Shown here: piece after piece, positions 6,950-13,960 of the stretch
Position numbering within the stretch: the first letter of the stretch is position 1
Layout of the letters: each line of letters starts with the position of its first letter
Source of the DNA: Acanthamoeba sp. SK_2022b
Lineage: Eukaryota > Discosea > Longamoebia > Acanthamoebidae
Length of the DNA stretch: 14,101 nt
Direction: 5' to 3'
NCBI GenBank assembly: GCA_027943245.1
Contig: JANDJZ010001001.1
Span: 1-14,101, forward strand
The notes under the pieces: generated by a model
The model's input: the letters and a program-made list of their open reading frames with translations, nothing else
Told to the model about the DNA's origin: nothing
Databases searched by the model: none
Position numbers and translations under genes: made by a program

Positions 6950-7673
6950 TCACCCACCCACATTCCAAGGCATATTTCATAAGGTCTATGTCTCGCTCTA
7001 TGCCGAGCTTTTGCATGGCCTTGACTTTTTGCGTGCTGATGGTCTTCTTGCTCCTGTTGAGCTTGGCTGCAATTTCATCAATGCGCAGGCCAGCAGCGTA
7101 CAACCGCACTACCTCGGACTCCTTGGGGCTCAGCTCGGCAGGCACTCTTCTCTCCCCCTGCACTCCGCCCAACCCGCCCGCACCACCTCTTTCCAGCCGC
7201 TCGGCGATGGCTGGCGAAAAATAAACTCCGCCAGTGAATGCCGCGTGGATTGCGGGAACAAGATGCAGCACCGGATCGGCCTTGCTGACAATACTGATGT
7301 TCGAGACACGACCCAGAGCCTGCAGTATTGCCGAGTTATCCAGCATGGTCAGGACCACCAGACCCAATTTTGGGAATCTTCTCGATATATAACCAAATAG
7401 ATGCAGTCCATCTCCATATTGCCCGGTCGGCATGGAGTAATCGGATACAAGCACATCAAAACCTCCCTCTTCCAGCTTTTGAATCAGATCGGTTGAATTT
7501 GAAACACTCCCATTCAATGCAATTTCTGACTCACCAGACAATTCATGCCTGACACCTGATATTATCCCAGGATGATCGTCCGCCAACAATACGGATATTT
7601 TCAGGTATTTTTTATAGTCCATGGTGCGTAAATATGAATAACCTGACACCAGCCGGCTTTCAACCTTTCTCAC
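6930..7673 (-). CDS. RcsB/BvgA-type response regulator (RR1), receiver plus LuxR-type HTH
   Basis: Transcription factor switched on by phosphorylation. The receiver (about residues 27-145) has the acidic pair in LLADDHP, phospho-acceptor D78 in VSDYSMP and Lys K131 in VSKAD. The segment DYSMPTGQYGDG is the RcsB-like version of the motif. A Gly-rich linker (about 163-172) leads to a LuxR/FixJ HTH (about 179-240: LSPKESEVVRLYAAG, recognition helix around KKTISTQKVKAMQKLG), also very RcsB-like. It is the last gene of the minus-strand operon. The GTG at 7673 overlaps the kinase stop by four bases and has a modest GAAAGA ribosome site. An ATG at 7622 would give 230 residues and match the short N-terminus of RR2, but has no ribosome site. 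RR1 and RR2 are clear paralogues (DYSMP..YGDG, KLGI..DIDL, GW near the end), so one may have arisen by duplication. Expected phosphate donor: the HPt of the kinase, the stand-alone HPt, or both. Confidence 0.92.
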   Translation of the reverse strand: MRKVESRLVSGYSYLRTMDYKKYLKISVLLADDHPGIISGVRHELSGESEIALNGSVSNSTDLIQKLEEGGFDVLVSDYSMPTGQYGDGLHLFGYISRRFPKLGLVVLTMLDNSAILQALGRVSNISIVSKADPVLHLVPAIHAAFTGGVYFSPAIAERLERGGAGGLGGVQGERRVPAELSPKESEVVRLYAAGLRIDEIAAKLNRSKKTISTQKVKAMQKLGIERDIDLMKYALECGWVTSSRSQ

Positions 7674-10603
7674 AAATCTTTCAGAACGTCCATGAAATTC
7701 ACGAGCTCCACATCGACCGCTCGAAAATCTCGCGCATTGACAAGAGAAGAAATCCTATCAAGCGCCTGGACTATGTCATTGAACCCTGCCACTGCAAATG
7801 CCCCCTTCATGGCATGAATTTCCCTATGCACAGCCACGAGATCTCTTTTTTCCAAGGATTTCATCAAGGAGATCAAGGATGCTTGTGTTGTTGAGACAAG
7901 AATGTCACGGTAGCCAGAAATCTTGCTTGTTCTTGCCGGCAATGCATCCACTTGGCAAACCCCGGACTTGCCGATATTTCTATCAATGAATTCCTTGATG
8001 CTTTTCAGGGAGGCTGGTTTGACGATGATGTCAGATATGCCGAATTTGGCACATTTATCCCTTTCATGCTTGCCTGCGTTTGCCGTTATTGCCCCCACTC
8101 TAATCCCGGGGTAATCCTTACGGATGTGCTGTGCAAGCACATAACCGTTCATGCCAGGCATCTGCAGGTCGGTTAGAACCAGGTCATAGGCCAGCTGTGC
8201 CAGCATGCTCAAGGCAGATTCCCCTCCTTCTGCAGAATCGGCCTCATACCCAATGATCCTCAGCTGATCCAGCAACAGCATTCTGTTAACAGGGTGGTCA
8301 TCCACCACCAGAATCCTTGCCGAGAAATCCTCTCGTTCGTCCTCCGAAAGCAGGACATCGCCATCCTCCCAAGCGACAGCGGATGATGCGGGCTGCGCAT
8401 GGTATGCGGGCAGCACCAGCTCGAAAATGCTGCCTTTTCCAAGGACACTTGAAAACCGGATCTCCCCTCCCATGAGGTGGGCCATCCGCTGGCACAGCGT
8501 CAGCCCAAGTCCGGTTCCTCCAAACTTCGTGGCGATTTCCGAGCCGGCCTGCTTGAACGCATCGAAGATGAACGCATGCTGCGAATGATGAATACCTATT
8601 CCAGTATCGGATACCTTGATGTTCAGCTCGCCGGATCTGTCGGATGCATATACCTCTATTTTTCCACTCTTGGTGAACTTCAAAGCATTGCTGAGAAGAT
8701 TGTTGAGTATTTGCTTGATGCGCTCAGCATCGCCAAGATATCCAGACTTCAGCGAATCATCGATGGTCAGGGAAAATTCAATTTTTGCCTCTGTCACCAA
8801 GGGTTTATAGATGGATGCCACCTGCCTGATCACGGACTTGAGATCGAATCCGGCCATCTCGACACTCATCTGACCAGACTCGACCTTCGAGAAATCGAGG
8901 ACATCATTCAACAGAGACAAAAGAGAATGTGAGGAATTCGAAATGATGTCCAGCCGTGTTTTCTGCTCCATGGACAGAATGCTTCTTCCCAGTATTTCCA
9001 GATTCCCCAGTATCGCATTGAGTGGAGTGCGTATCTCGTGGCTCATTACGGCGAGAAAAGATGATTTTTCATGGTTTGCCTCTTCCGCAGCCTTCTTTGC
9101 ATCCTCCAGGCTTCTTTGGACCTGCTTGTGAGCCGTAATATCGGCAAACCCGCACAACAGCACGTTCCGACCTTGGTATTTTGCCTTCACCATGATCATG
9201 GACAGCTCTGCAATGGTTCCATCGTTGGAAATCACCACCTCGCTGGACACGGGCACATAGTCACTTTTCCCGCCACCAAGATATTTCTCCACATAAACTC
9301 TGTGGAAATAGCCGATCAATAGCTCGCCAGGGACCGGGCCACGCAGTACTGCACTCTCCTTGTATTTGAACATCATGCTGTTCTCCAACAGCATCTTTTT
9401 CTCCTTGAAATCAAGAAGACCAAGTCCGTAAGGAGCCATGGCAATGATGGTTCGACTCAGCTGCTCGGTATCGAAAACATTCTTTGCCTTTTCATAGATC
9501 GGAATAAATACCTTTTCGTAGAAATATATCAAAAAGCACCAGAACAAGACAATGAATATCAACGAAAGAATCAAATATACGAACGATTTTCCCTTTAGAA
9601 AAACCGCATCCTTCCACGAAAACACGTGGAGCAGAATCATGTTTGTATTCGATATCCTCGAGTAGTAATGAAAAAAACCATCCTTGTATACAGCACCATA
9701 CTTGAACAGAAGATAGCGACTCACCAGATTGCCTTGGAATTTCGATGTTTCAATATCAAAGAAATCCGCTTTGCTGTAGCCCTCTGGTTCAACACCCAGG
9801 GCAACGCTTCCCTGGGAGTCCATGATCAGAAAGGAACTTCTATCCTCACCTTGCTGCATCAGATTCTCAATATGCTGGGTAGGCATGTCACTCACCACGG
9901 TGAGAAATGGCTTACCCCTGTGGAATGCAGAAACAACAACCTGGAACGACATTTCACCCGTCAGAATACTTTTGGTCGGGGGAAGCCAAATGGGGTGGCG
10001 CACTTGTCCGGAATGAAGTGGAACGCCCTTGTCTTTCGGCAGCCCGGCAATCTGTTGCTGAAGCTCCAAGAGCATCCGTTCCCGCTCAGGCTCATCTGGA
10101 ATCTGAGGCAGGAGAGCACCGATGAACCCGCCATCCGGACTGAAGGCATATACAGATATGGCTCTTCCATCCTGAAGAAAACTCGAGTTTGCCAGGTATG
10201 CAAGCTCCTCCAGCATATCCCTGTATCGCCTGCATGCAGGCTTGTCGCCCTTATCCTCGAGCAAAACCACCGGACTCACACCCGTGATCATAGCGCCCGG
10301 CCTGCCAACTCCCGCCGGTTGCGATATATGCGCTTGCCCCCAAAGCAATTCTGATGCGATTATTCCACGCATCATGATGACCTGCTTTGTTTCTATCTCC
10401 ACCAGAATTCTAGTTCTCTTGTTCTGAAAAATTGACCTTCTTTCCTCCATGAAATCATTGAACTCGAACGATGCCGCAAATAACGCGACAATGATCACAA
10501 GGAAAGAAAAGATCAGCCCCCCACCAAAAAGCAGTCTCTTGTTATATCTGGCCAGAAGCAGAAGATCTTCCTTTTCTGCAATTTCTTTTTTATGGATTTC
10601 CAT
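7670..10603 (-). CDS. unorthodox hybrid sensor histidine kinase (sensor, PAS-like, HisKA/HATPase, receiver, HPt)
   Basis: Inner-membrane sensor that starts a four-step phosphorelay (His-Asp-His-Asp). In order: cytoplasmic N-tail, membrane helix about 24-45, periplasmic sensor about 46-339 (its FSPDGGFIG and IMDSQGSVALG segments suggest a double-Cache-like fold, inferred), membrane helix about 340-361, PAS-like region about 378-490, coiled coil, HisKA with H522 in SHEIRTP, HATPase with N639, DTGIG 666-670 and GGTGLG 695-700, receiver with D768/D769, D812 in TDLQMPG and K862, and a C-terminal HPt with H930 in IHAMKGAF. All catalytic residues are present. The length of 977 residues is usual for RcsC/RocS/BvgS-like kinases, but without the periplasmic solute-binding (Venus-flytrap) domains of BvgS. 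The ATG at 10603 lies 25 bases after the EAL-gene stop without a clear Shine-Dalgarno sequence; the stop overlaps the RR1 start. The gene is poorer in GC than the flanks. The signal sensed is unknown. Confidence 0.94.
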   Translation of the reverse strand: MEIHKKEIAEKEDLLLLARYNKRLLFGGGLIFSFLVIIVALFAASFEFNDFMEERRSIFQNKRTRILVEIETKQVIMMRGIIASELLWGQAHISQPAGVGRPGAMITGVSPVVLLEDKGDKPACRRYRDMLEELAYLANSSFLQDGRAISVYAFSPDGGFIGALLPQIPDEPERERMLLELQQQIAGLPKDKGVPLHSGQVRHPIWLPPTKSILTGEMSFQVVVSAFHRGKPFLTVVSDMPTQHIENLMQQGEDRSSFLIMDSQGSVALGVEPEGYSKADFFDIETSKFQGNLVSRYLLFKYGAVYKDGFFHYYSRISNTNMILLHVFSWKDAVFLKGKSFVYLILSLIFIVLFWCFLIYFYEKVFIPIYEKAKNVFDTEQLSRTIIAMAPYGLGLLDFKEKKMLLENSMMFKYKESAVLRGPVPGELLIGYFHRVYVEKYLGGGKSDYVPVSSEVVISNDGTIAELSMIMVKAKYQGRNVLLCGFADITAHKQVQRSLEDAKKAAEEANHEKSSFLAVMSHEIRTPLNAILGNLEILGRSILSMEQKTRLDIISNSSHSLLSLLNDVLDFSKVESGQMSVEMAGFDLKSVIRQVASIYKPLVTEAKIEFSLTIDDSLKSGYLGDAERIKQILNNLLSNALKFTKSGKIEVYASDRSGELNIKVSDTGIGIHHSQHAFIFDAFKQAGSEIATKFGGTGLGLTLCQRMAHLMGGEIRFSSVLGKGSIFELVLPAYHAQPASSAVAWEDGDVLLSEDEREDFSARILVVDDHPVNRMLLLDQLRIIGYEADSAEGGESALSMLAQLAYDLVLTDLQMPGMNGYVLAQHIRKDYPGIRVGAITANAGKHERDKCAKFGISDIIVKPASLKSIKEFIDRNIGKSGVCQVDALPARTSKISGYRDILVSTTQASLISLMKSLEKRDLVAVHREIHAMKGAFAVAGFNDIVQALDRISSLVNARDFRAVDVELVNFMDVLKDL

Positions 10604-10628
10604 CTGGACATCGATATACAGCCATTGC

Positions 10629-11834
10629 TCAGGCCAATGATCGCCTCATGTAGTCGATAAAATCTTTGCAGGAAAGTGCTCTGGAATACAAGAATCCCTG
10701 GGCGACATCGGCATCCATCCTCCTGATCATTCCCAGATCATCAACGTCCTCCACTCCCTCAACAACCACCTGTGCCCGAACATCTTTCGCAAGCGACACC
10801 GCTTTGCTCAGCACTCTCTTTGCATGGGCCTGGTTTCTTGCAGCATGCAGCAAAGCCTTGTCAATCTTGATCTGGTTGAAAGGAACGCTAAGCAGGCGCC
10901 CTATGGTTGAGCCGCCCACGCCAAAGTCATCCATTGCGCACTGAAAGCCACTCATTCGTAAATTCGCAATGACACCGCCCAGAGACTTGTCGAGATCATC
11001 CGCCCCATCTTCCGTCACCTCAAAACCGATATTTTCAGGGGAGACACCTGCATCCCTGATCACGCGCAATGCCGAATCCATCCACTCCCAGGATGCCGCC
11101 AGGGAGGCGGATACATTGATGCTGCAGATGAACTGCCCTGAAGGTGCTGCCGATTTGATGAAAGAGATGGACTGCAGGAGCATTTGGAGAGTGAGCTCAT
11201 GCATCAATCCATGGTCTCCGATGGCCTTCATGAATGCAGCAGGTGGCAACAGTTCCGTGGCCGAAATAGGCCACCGGGCCAAGGCTTCCGCCCCGATGAT
11301 CCTGCCCGAGCCTGCATGATGCAAGGGTTGAAAATGGGCAACGATTTCGCCGCTGTGCAAAGCGTTCGTCAACCTTGCTCTCGGGATCGGCAAGATCGTC
11401 CTGGGCTGACCCTCCGTCTTGGTCCGCCCCAGGATACGCAGCAGGAAATCCCCGTTGACCGGCACCTCTCTTGCCATTCTGGAGCGAGATATTGCACAGA
11501 CGATGTTGAGTGCCAGGCTCCGGGCATAGTCAGCGACCGCATGGAATATTCTTGGTTCGCAGCTGCTGACAAGGATGATGGGAACATCCACTTCAGACAG
11601 TGCCAGATCATTGAGGAATCTCATCAGCTTTTCGCCGATAAAATCCATATCCACAAAGGCCGCATCCGCATTGAATTTCTTCAGTTCCGCCAGAAGCTCA
11701 TCCGTATTGCTGATCCATTGAATGCCGTGAAAAATTCCTTGCTGTTTGCAACATTGCTGTATCCAATATGGGGCCATCGGATCATTTGTGGCAACGAGCA
11801 TTCTTTTGCCATGACCGGGACTATTTTCTGGCAT
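10629..11834 (-). CDS. cyclic-di-GMP phosphodiesterase, degenerate receiver plus EAL domain (RocR-like)
   Basis: Predicted to hydrolyse cyclic-di-GMP. The EAL domain (about residues 150-398) keeps the catalytic set: E183-A-L, N240, E272, D302-D303, K324, E359 and Q379. Loop 6 reads DDFGVGGST instead of the common DFGxGxSS. The N-terminal about 10-125 residues look like a receiver, but the acidic pair is reduced (ATNDP), the acceptor region reads VDMD (D62 or D64) and the conserved Lys appears replaced (AISRSRM), so it may not be switched by normal phosphorylation. RocR of Pseudomonas has the same receiver-EAL order (family knowledge). The start is ATG 11834, inside the RR2 reading frame, giving a 14-base overlap and translational coupling. 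TTG at 11837 would add one residue. It is the second gene of the operon, between RR2 and the kinase, the place that BvgR or RocR hold near their systems. Activity is likely; its control is unclear. Confidence 0.92.
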   Translation of the reverse strand: MPENSPGHGKRMLVATNDPMAPYWIQQCCKQQGIFHGIQWISNTDELLAELKKFNADAAFVDMDFIGEKLMRFLNDLALSEVDVPIILVSSCEPRIFHAVADYARSLALNIVCAISRSRMAREVPVNGDFLLRILGRTKTEGQPRTILPIPRARLTNALHSGEIVAHFQPLHHAGSGRIIGAEALARWPISATELLPPAAFMKAIGDHGLMHELTLQMLLQSISFIKSAAPSGQFICSINVSASLAASWEWMDSALRVIRDAGVSPENIGFEVTEDGADDLDKSLGGVIANLRMSGFQCAMDDFGVGGSTIGRLLSVPFNQIKIDKALLHAARNQAHAKRVLSKAVSLAKDVRAQVVVEGVEDVDDLGMIRRMDADVAQGFLYSRALSCKDFIDYMRRSLA

Positions 11835-12477
11835 CAATCCATCCCATCTCTATTCCATAGCGAATGAGGTCAATGTCCTTGCGGATGCCCAGTTTATTCA
11901 TGACCGCCACCTTGTGCGTACTGACCGTCTTGATGCTGCGATAGAGTTTTTTCGCTATTTCAGACACTGTCATTCCAGAAATGAAAAGCAGCAGAACTTC
12001 CTCTTCACGCTTTGACAGTTCTATCGATGTTCGTACCGCCCCGAGCCATTCGCCGCCAAGCAGTTTGCTTGCGCTCGGCGAAATGAATTGACCATCTGTG
12101 TATGCCGCATAGATCGCCGGTACCAGGCTCCCCAAAGAATCTGTTTTATGGACTATCCTGTAGATCCCCTGATTGGCAAGCGACTTGATGATCCCAATAT
12201 TCTCAATCATGGTCAGCATCACGATCTTGACGCCGGGAAATCGTCGCCGGATGACATTCAGCATGACCAGGCCGTCACCATAGGTTCCGCCGGGCATTGA
12301 ATAATCAGTCACCAGCACATCGCATTCGTTCTGCCTGAGAAAATTGATGATTTCCGTGGAGTTTTTCGCTCGACCCACAATCTCTATCTCATTTTTTTCC
12401 TCCAAAACACTTTCTATGCCTGCCAGAACTGCCGGATGGTCATCGGCAATCAGTATCCGCAAGACGAAATTTTTCAT
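11821..12477 (-). CDS. RcsB/BvgA-type response regulator (RR2), receiver plus LuxR-type HTH
   Basis: First gene of the signalling operon, 218 residues, the standard length for NarL/FixJ regulators. The receiver (1-125) has LIADDHP, phospho-acceptor D58 in VTDYSMPGGTYGDG and K111 in IVHKTD. The LuxR-type HTH (about 153-212) has LSKREEEVLLLF and a recognition helix around SIKTVSTHKVAVMNKLG. The DYSMPGG..YGDG version of the acceptor loop is typical of RcsB relatives. It is paralogous to RR1, but its linker is short and without the Gly run. The ATG at 12477 fits the usual short N-terminus; the ribosome site is very weak. The gene end overlaps the EAL gene. Its own promoter region (12478-12670) contains RcsB-type half-sites, so autoregulation is likely (inference). 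Targets outside the window are unknown; by analogy with RocA, BvgA and RcsB they could be fimbriae, capsule or biofilm genes. Confidence 0.94.
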   Translation of the reverse strand: MKNFVLRILIADDHPAVLAGIESVLEEKNEIEIVGRAKNSTEIINFLRQNECDVLVTDYSMPGGTYGDGLVMLNVIRRRFPGVKIVMLTMIENIGIIKSLANQGIYRIVHKTDSLGSLVPAIYAAYTDGQFISPSASKLLGGEWLGAVRTSIELSKREEEVLLLFISGMTVSEIAKKLYRSIKTVSTHKVAVMNKLGIRKDIDLIRYGIEMGWIDARK

Positions 12478-12495
12478 GACTCAAAAAATTAGCAA

Positions 12496-12509
12496 GAAGA
12501 ACATTCCTA
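12496..12509 (+). promoter_or_regulatory. RcsAB-box-like operator at the RR2 promoter
   Basis: GAAGAACATTCCTA agrees at 12 of 14 positions with the enterobacterial RcsAB box as I remember it (TAAGAATATTCCTA). It lies 19 bases upstream of the RR2 start and runs into the proposed -10 box, a position that suits autorepression. The encoded regulators are RcsB-like, which makes the match meaningful, but binding is inferred. Confidence 0.45.
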
Positions 12510-12514
12510 TTCTA
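12509..12514 (-). promoter_or_regulatory. putative -10 box of the RR2 operon
   Basis: TAGAAT on the minus strand is one change from TATAAT. The start point would be near 12502, giving a leader of about 25 bases. At 17 bases upstream there is only TTAAAT, a weak -35, so the promoter probably needs an activator. Confidence 0.4.
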
Positions 12515-12546
12515 GGCAGTGGCGCACTAGGATTTAATTGGATTAA

Positions 12547-12588
12547 TCTGATTTTTCCACTTCAAAATCTAAGATTTGTCTGATTTTT
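12547..12588. repeat. 10-bp direct repeat TCTGATTTTT flanking a palindrome
   Basis: TCTGATTTTT occurs at 12547-12556 and 12579-12588, 32 bases apart (about three helical turns). Between them lies the 13-base palindrome AAATCT-A-AGATTT (12565-12577). The sequence is AT-rich and upstream of the RR2 promoter. It could be an activator or H-NS-family binding region. Confidence 0.45.
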
Positions 12589-12638
12589 TGGCCCAATTGC
12601 TGCGAATTCGGGCGTCAGTCCTAGGTAGCACTCCTAGA

Positions 12639-12669
12639 ATTCAACAGATAGTTGAATCGGTGGTTGAAT
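12639..12669. repeat. three 7-bp half-sites with 12-base period (ATTCAAC/GTTGAAT)
   Basis: ATTCAAC (12639-12645), GTTGAAT (12651-12657) and GTTGAAT (12663-12669) are each separated by five bases. The first two form a perfect inverted repeat; the third repeats the second directly. The array lies at the border between AT-rich and GC-rich DNA in the divergent RR2/gloA region. Confidence 0.5.
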
Positions 12670-12790
12670 GCGTTGCAGGCCAAGCATCCGGACCACGCGG
12701 GAGTCTGTGGATGAGATGCACGCGCCCGGGCAGGAGCCCGCGACCGATGCCGCGGTGGGGCTGAAGCGACCTCACCCCATGGCCGAGCGC

Positions 12791-12819
12791 GTGAAGAGAC
12801 CGCCAAATCCCGGCACAAT
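12791..12819 (+). promoter_or_regulatory. putative gloA promoter giving a leaderless message
   Basis: GTGAAG (12791-12796), a 17-base spacer and CACAAT (12814-12819) form a weak sigma-70 promoter. The start point would fall at about 12826, the A of the gloA ATG. No Shine-Dalgarno sequence precedes that ATG, consistent with a leaderless transcript. Confidence 0.42.
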
Positions 12820-12825
12820 CCGTGG

Positions 12826-13275
12826 ATGCGAATCCTTCACACCATGCTGCGCGTTGGCAATTTCCAGCGTTCCATCGATTTCTACACACAGGTTCTTGGC
12901 ATGCAGCTGCTGCGAACCTCAGAGAACCCCGAGTACAAGTACTCGCTGGCCTTCCTGGGCTTCGAGGGCGGCAACCCTGGCCAGGCCGAGATCGAGCTGA
13001 CCTACAACTGGGGTACGGAGTCCTACGACATGGGCACGGCCTACGGCCATATCGCCATTGGCGTGCCTGATGCCTATGCCGCCTGCGAGAAGATCAAGGC
13101 GTCCGGCGGCAACGTGACGCGCGAGGCCGGCCCCGTCAAGGGCGGCACCACGGTGATTGCCTTTGTGACGGATCCGGACGGCTACAAGATAGAACTCATA
13201 CAGGAGAACTCACGCGCCCATGCCGGCGTGCAGCCAGCTGGCGGCGAGAAGTTCGATCCCCTGCGCAATTCCTGA
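12826..13275 (+). CDS. gloA: lactoylglutathione lyase (glyoxalase I)
   Basis: Cytosolic metalloenzyme that converts the hemithioacetal of methylglyoxal and glutathione to S-lactoylglutathione, the first step of methylglyoxal detoxification. The protein has 149 residues with two vicinal-oxygen-chelate modules. The four metal ligands are visible: H5 (ILHTMLRV), E57 ([10 protein letters not shown]), H75 (YGHIAIGV) and E123 (KIELIQ), one residue off from Escherichia coli GloA (5, 56, 74, 122). It lacks the insertions of the eukaryotic zinc form, so a nickel-type bacterial enzyme is expected. The ATG at 12826 is fixed by the family N-terminus ([12 protein letters not shown]). There is no ribosome site and a -10-like CACAAT stands only seven bases upstream. 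The C-terminal about 20 residues after IELIQ are a non-conserved tail. GC content and codon use fit the GC-rich flank, not the signalling block. A strong terminator follows. Confidence 0.97.
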   Translation: MRILHTMLRVGNFQRSIDFYTQVLGMQLLRTSENPEYKYSLAFLGFEGGNPGQAEIELTYNWGTESYDMGTAYGHIAIGVPDAYAACEKIKASGGNVTREAGPVKGGTTVIAFVTDPDGYKIELIQENSRAHAGVQPAGGEKFDPLRNS

Positions 13276-13288
13276 TCCACGCAGCCCC

Positions 13289-13333
13289 AAAAACAAAGGC
13301 CCGGAGCGTTCATCGCTCCGGGCCTTTGTTTTT
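13289..13333. terminator. bidirectional intrinsic terminator between gloA and the OmpA-domain gene
   Basis: Perfect 20-bp inverted repeat (13289-13308 with 13314-13333) around a five-base loop TTCAT. The core CCCGGAGCG is GC-rich and the outer arms are A5/T5, so each strand ends in a T run. It serves gloA on the plus strand and the 13370-13894 gene on the minus strand. Confidence 0.94.
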
Positions 13334-13369
13334 AGCTGCGGCTGCTGCCAGCCGCACTGCTGATCCGGT

Positions 13370-13894
13370 TCAATCCACCAGGATCACTTCCACCCGGCGG
13401 GCCTGGGCATTGCTGCCATCGGCCTGCAGTTGTTCGGGCTTCTTGAGTTCGACCTTTTCCTCGGCCACGCCCAGTGCCGACAGGGCAGCCTGGACTGCCA
13501 GGGCGCGCTTCTTGGCCAGTTCGGAGTTGAGTTCGGCGCTGCCGGTGGCGTCGTGGTATCCAGAGATCACGGCGCGCTTGCCGCCCTGCACACCAGCCAC
13601 CACATCGGCCAGCGCTTCATTGGCGCCAGCCGCCAGCTCGGCCTTGGCCGATGCGAAGTAGAACTTGACCACGCCGTTTTCGACAACGACACGCGCCACG
13701 TCTTCCTCCAGGACCACAGGCGCCATCGCCGGCACAGGTGTGGCGCCGGTTGTCGTCTTTGCAGGACCATGCGCAATGCCGCGCTGGTAGACCACGACAC
13801 CCACGACCGTGGAGACGACGAGCGCAATCAGCGCAAACAAAAAGCCCAGGGCAAAACGTTGTTGGCTGTCGTCGTCGGATTGACTGAAGGACAT
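13370..13894 (-). CDS. inner-membrane-anchored OmpA-domain (peptidoglycan-binding-like) protein
   Basis: 174 residues: a short polar cytoplasmic N-tail (SQSDDDSQQR), one membrane helix at about 14-37, an Ala/Pro/Thr linker, then an OmpA C-terminal-like domain at about 67-174 in the periplasm. The domain shows SGYHDATGS with D115, NSELAKKRA (123-131) and the late NAQARRVEV with R166/R167, the residues that in the family contact diaminopimelate in peptidoglycan. The order membrane anchor plus OmpA domain resembles MotB-like or cell-envelope tethering proteins, but no motor motif is seen, so a cell-wall anchoring role is inferred. The ATG at 13894 is preferred because GGAGAG lies about nine bases upstream. 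A longer frame to 14062 adds residues without signal or family character. It is transcribed towards gloA and ends at the shared terminator. A -10-like TACAAT lies about 60 bases upstream. Confidence 0.88.
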   Translation of the reverse strand: MSFSQSDDDSQQRFALGFLFALIALVVSTVVGVVVYQRGIAHGPAKTTTGATPVPAMAPVVLEEDVARVVVENGVVKFYFASAKAELAAGANEALADVVAGVQGGKRAVISGYHDATGSAELNSELAKKRALAVQAALSALGVAEEKVELKKPEQLQADGSNAQARRVEVILVD

Positions 13895-13954
13895 GAAGCA
13901 CTCTCCGTGAATGAACTGTTGAAGGAAACCAGAAAGACTGCGAAAAACCGGCCG

Positions 13955-13960
13955 ATTGTA
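13955..13960 (-). promoter_or_regulatory. putative -10 box of the OmpA-domain gene
   Basis: TACAAT (within CTACAAT) on the minus strand would start transcription near 13948, leaving a leader of about 54 bases that contains the GGAGAG ribosome site. No good -35 is seen. The rest of the upstream DNA to the window edge shows no supportable gene. Confidence 0.4.

Larger units (their letters stand above)
12503..12637. repeat. cluster of ANTCCTA heptads containing CTAG
   Basis: ATTCCTA (12503-12509, plus), AATCCTA (minus, read from 12533 to 12527), AGTCCTA (12617-12623) and ACTCCTA (12630-12636) share the form ANTCCTA. A fifth, GCCTA, lies on the minus strand at 12517-12513. Four CTAG tetramers (12512, 12527, 12621, 12634) fall within 126 bases; only one other (about 10411) was found in the window. 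The heptads resemble BvgA/RcsB half-sites. Confidence 0.5.

Noticed and set aside
12727..12740. Small hairpin CGGGC-AGGA-GCCCG before gloA
   Set aside because: Short GC stem without a T run in very GC-rich DNA. No gene ends here, so a terminator is not supported.
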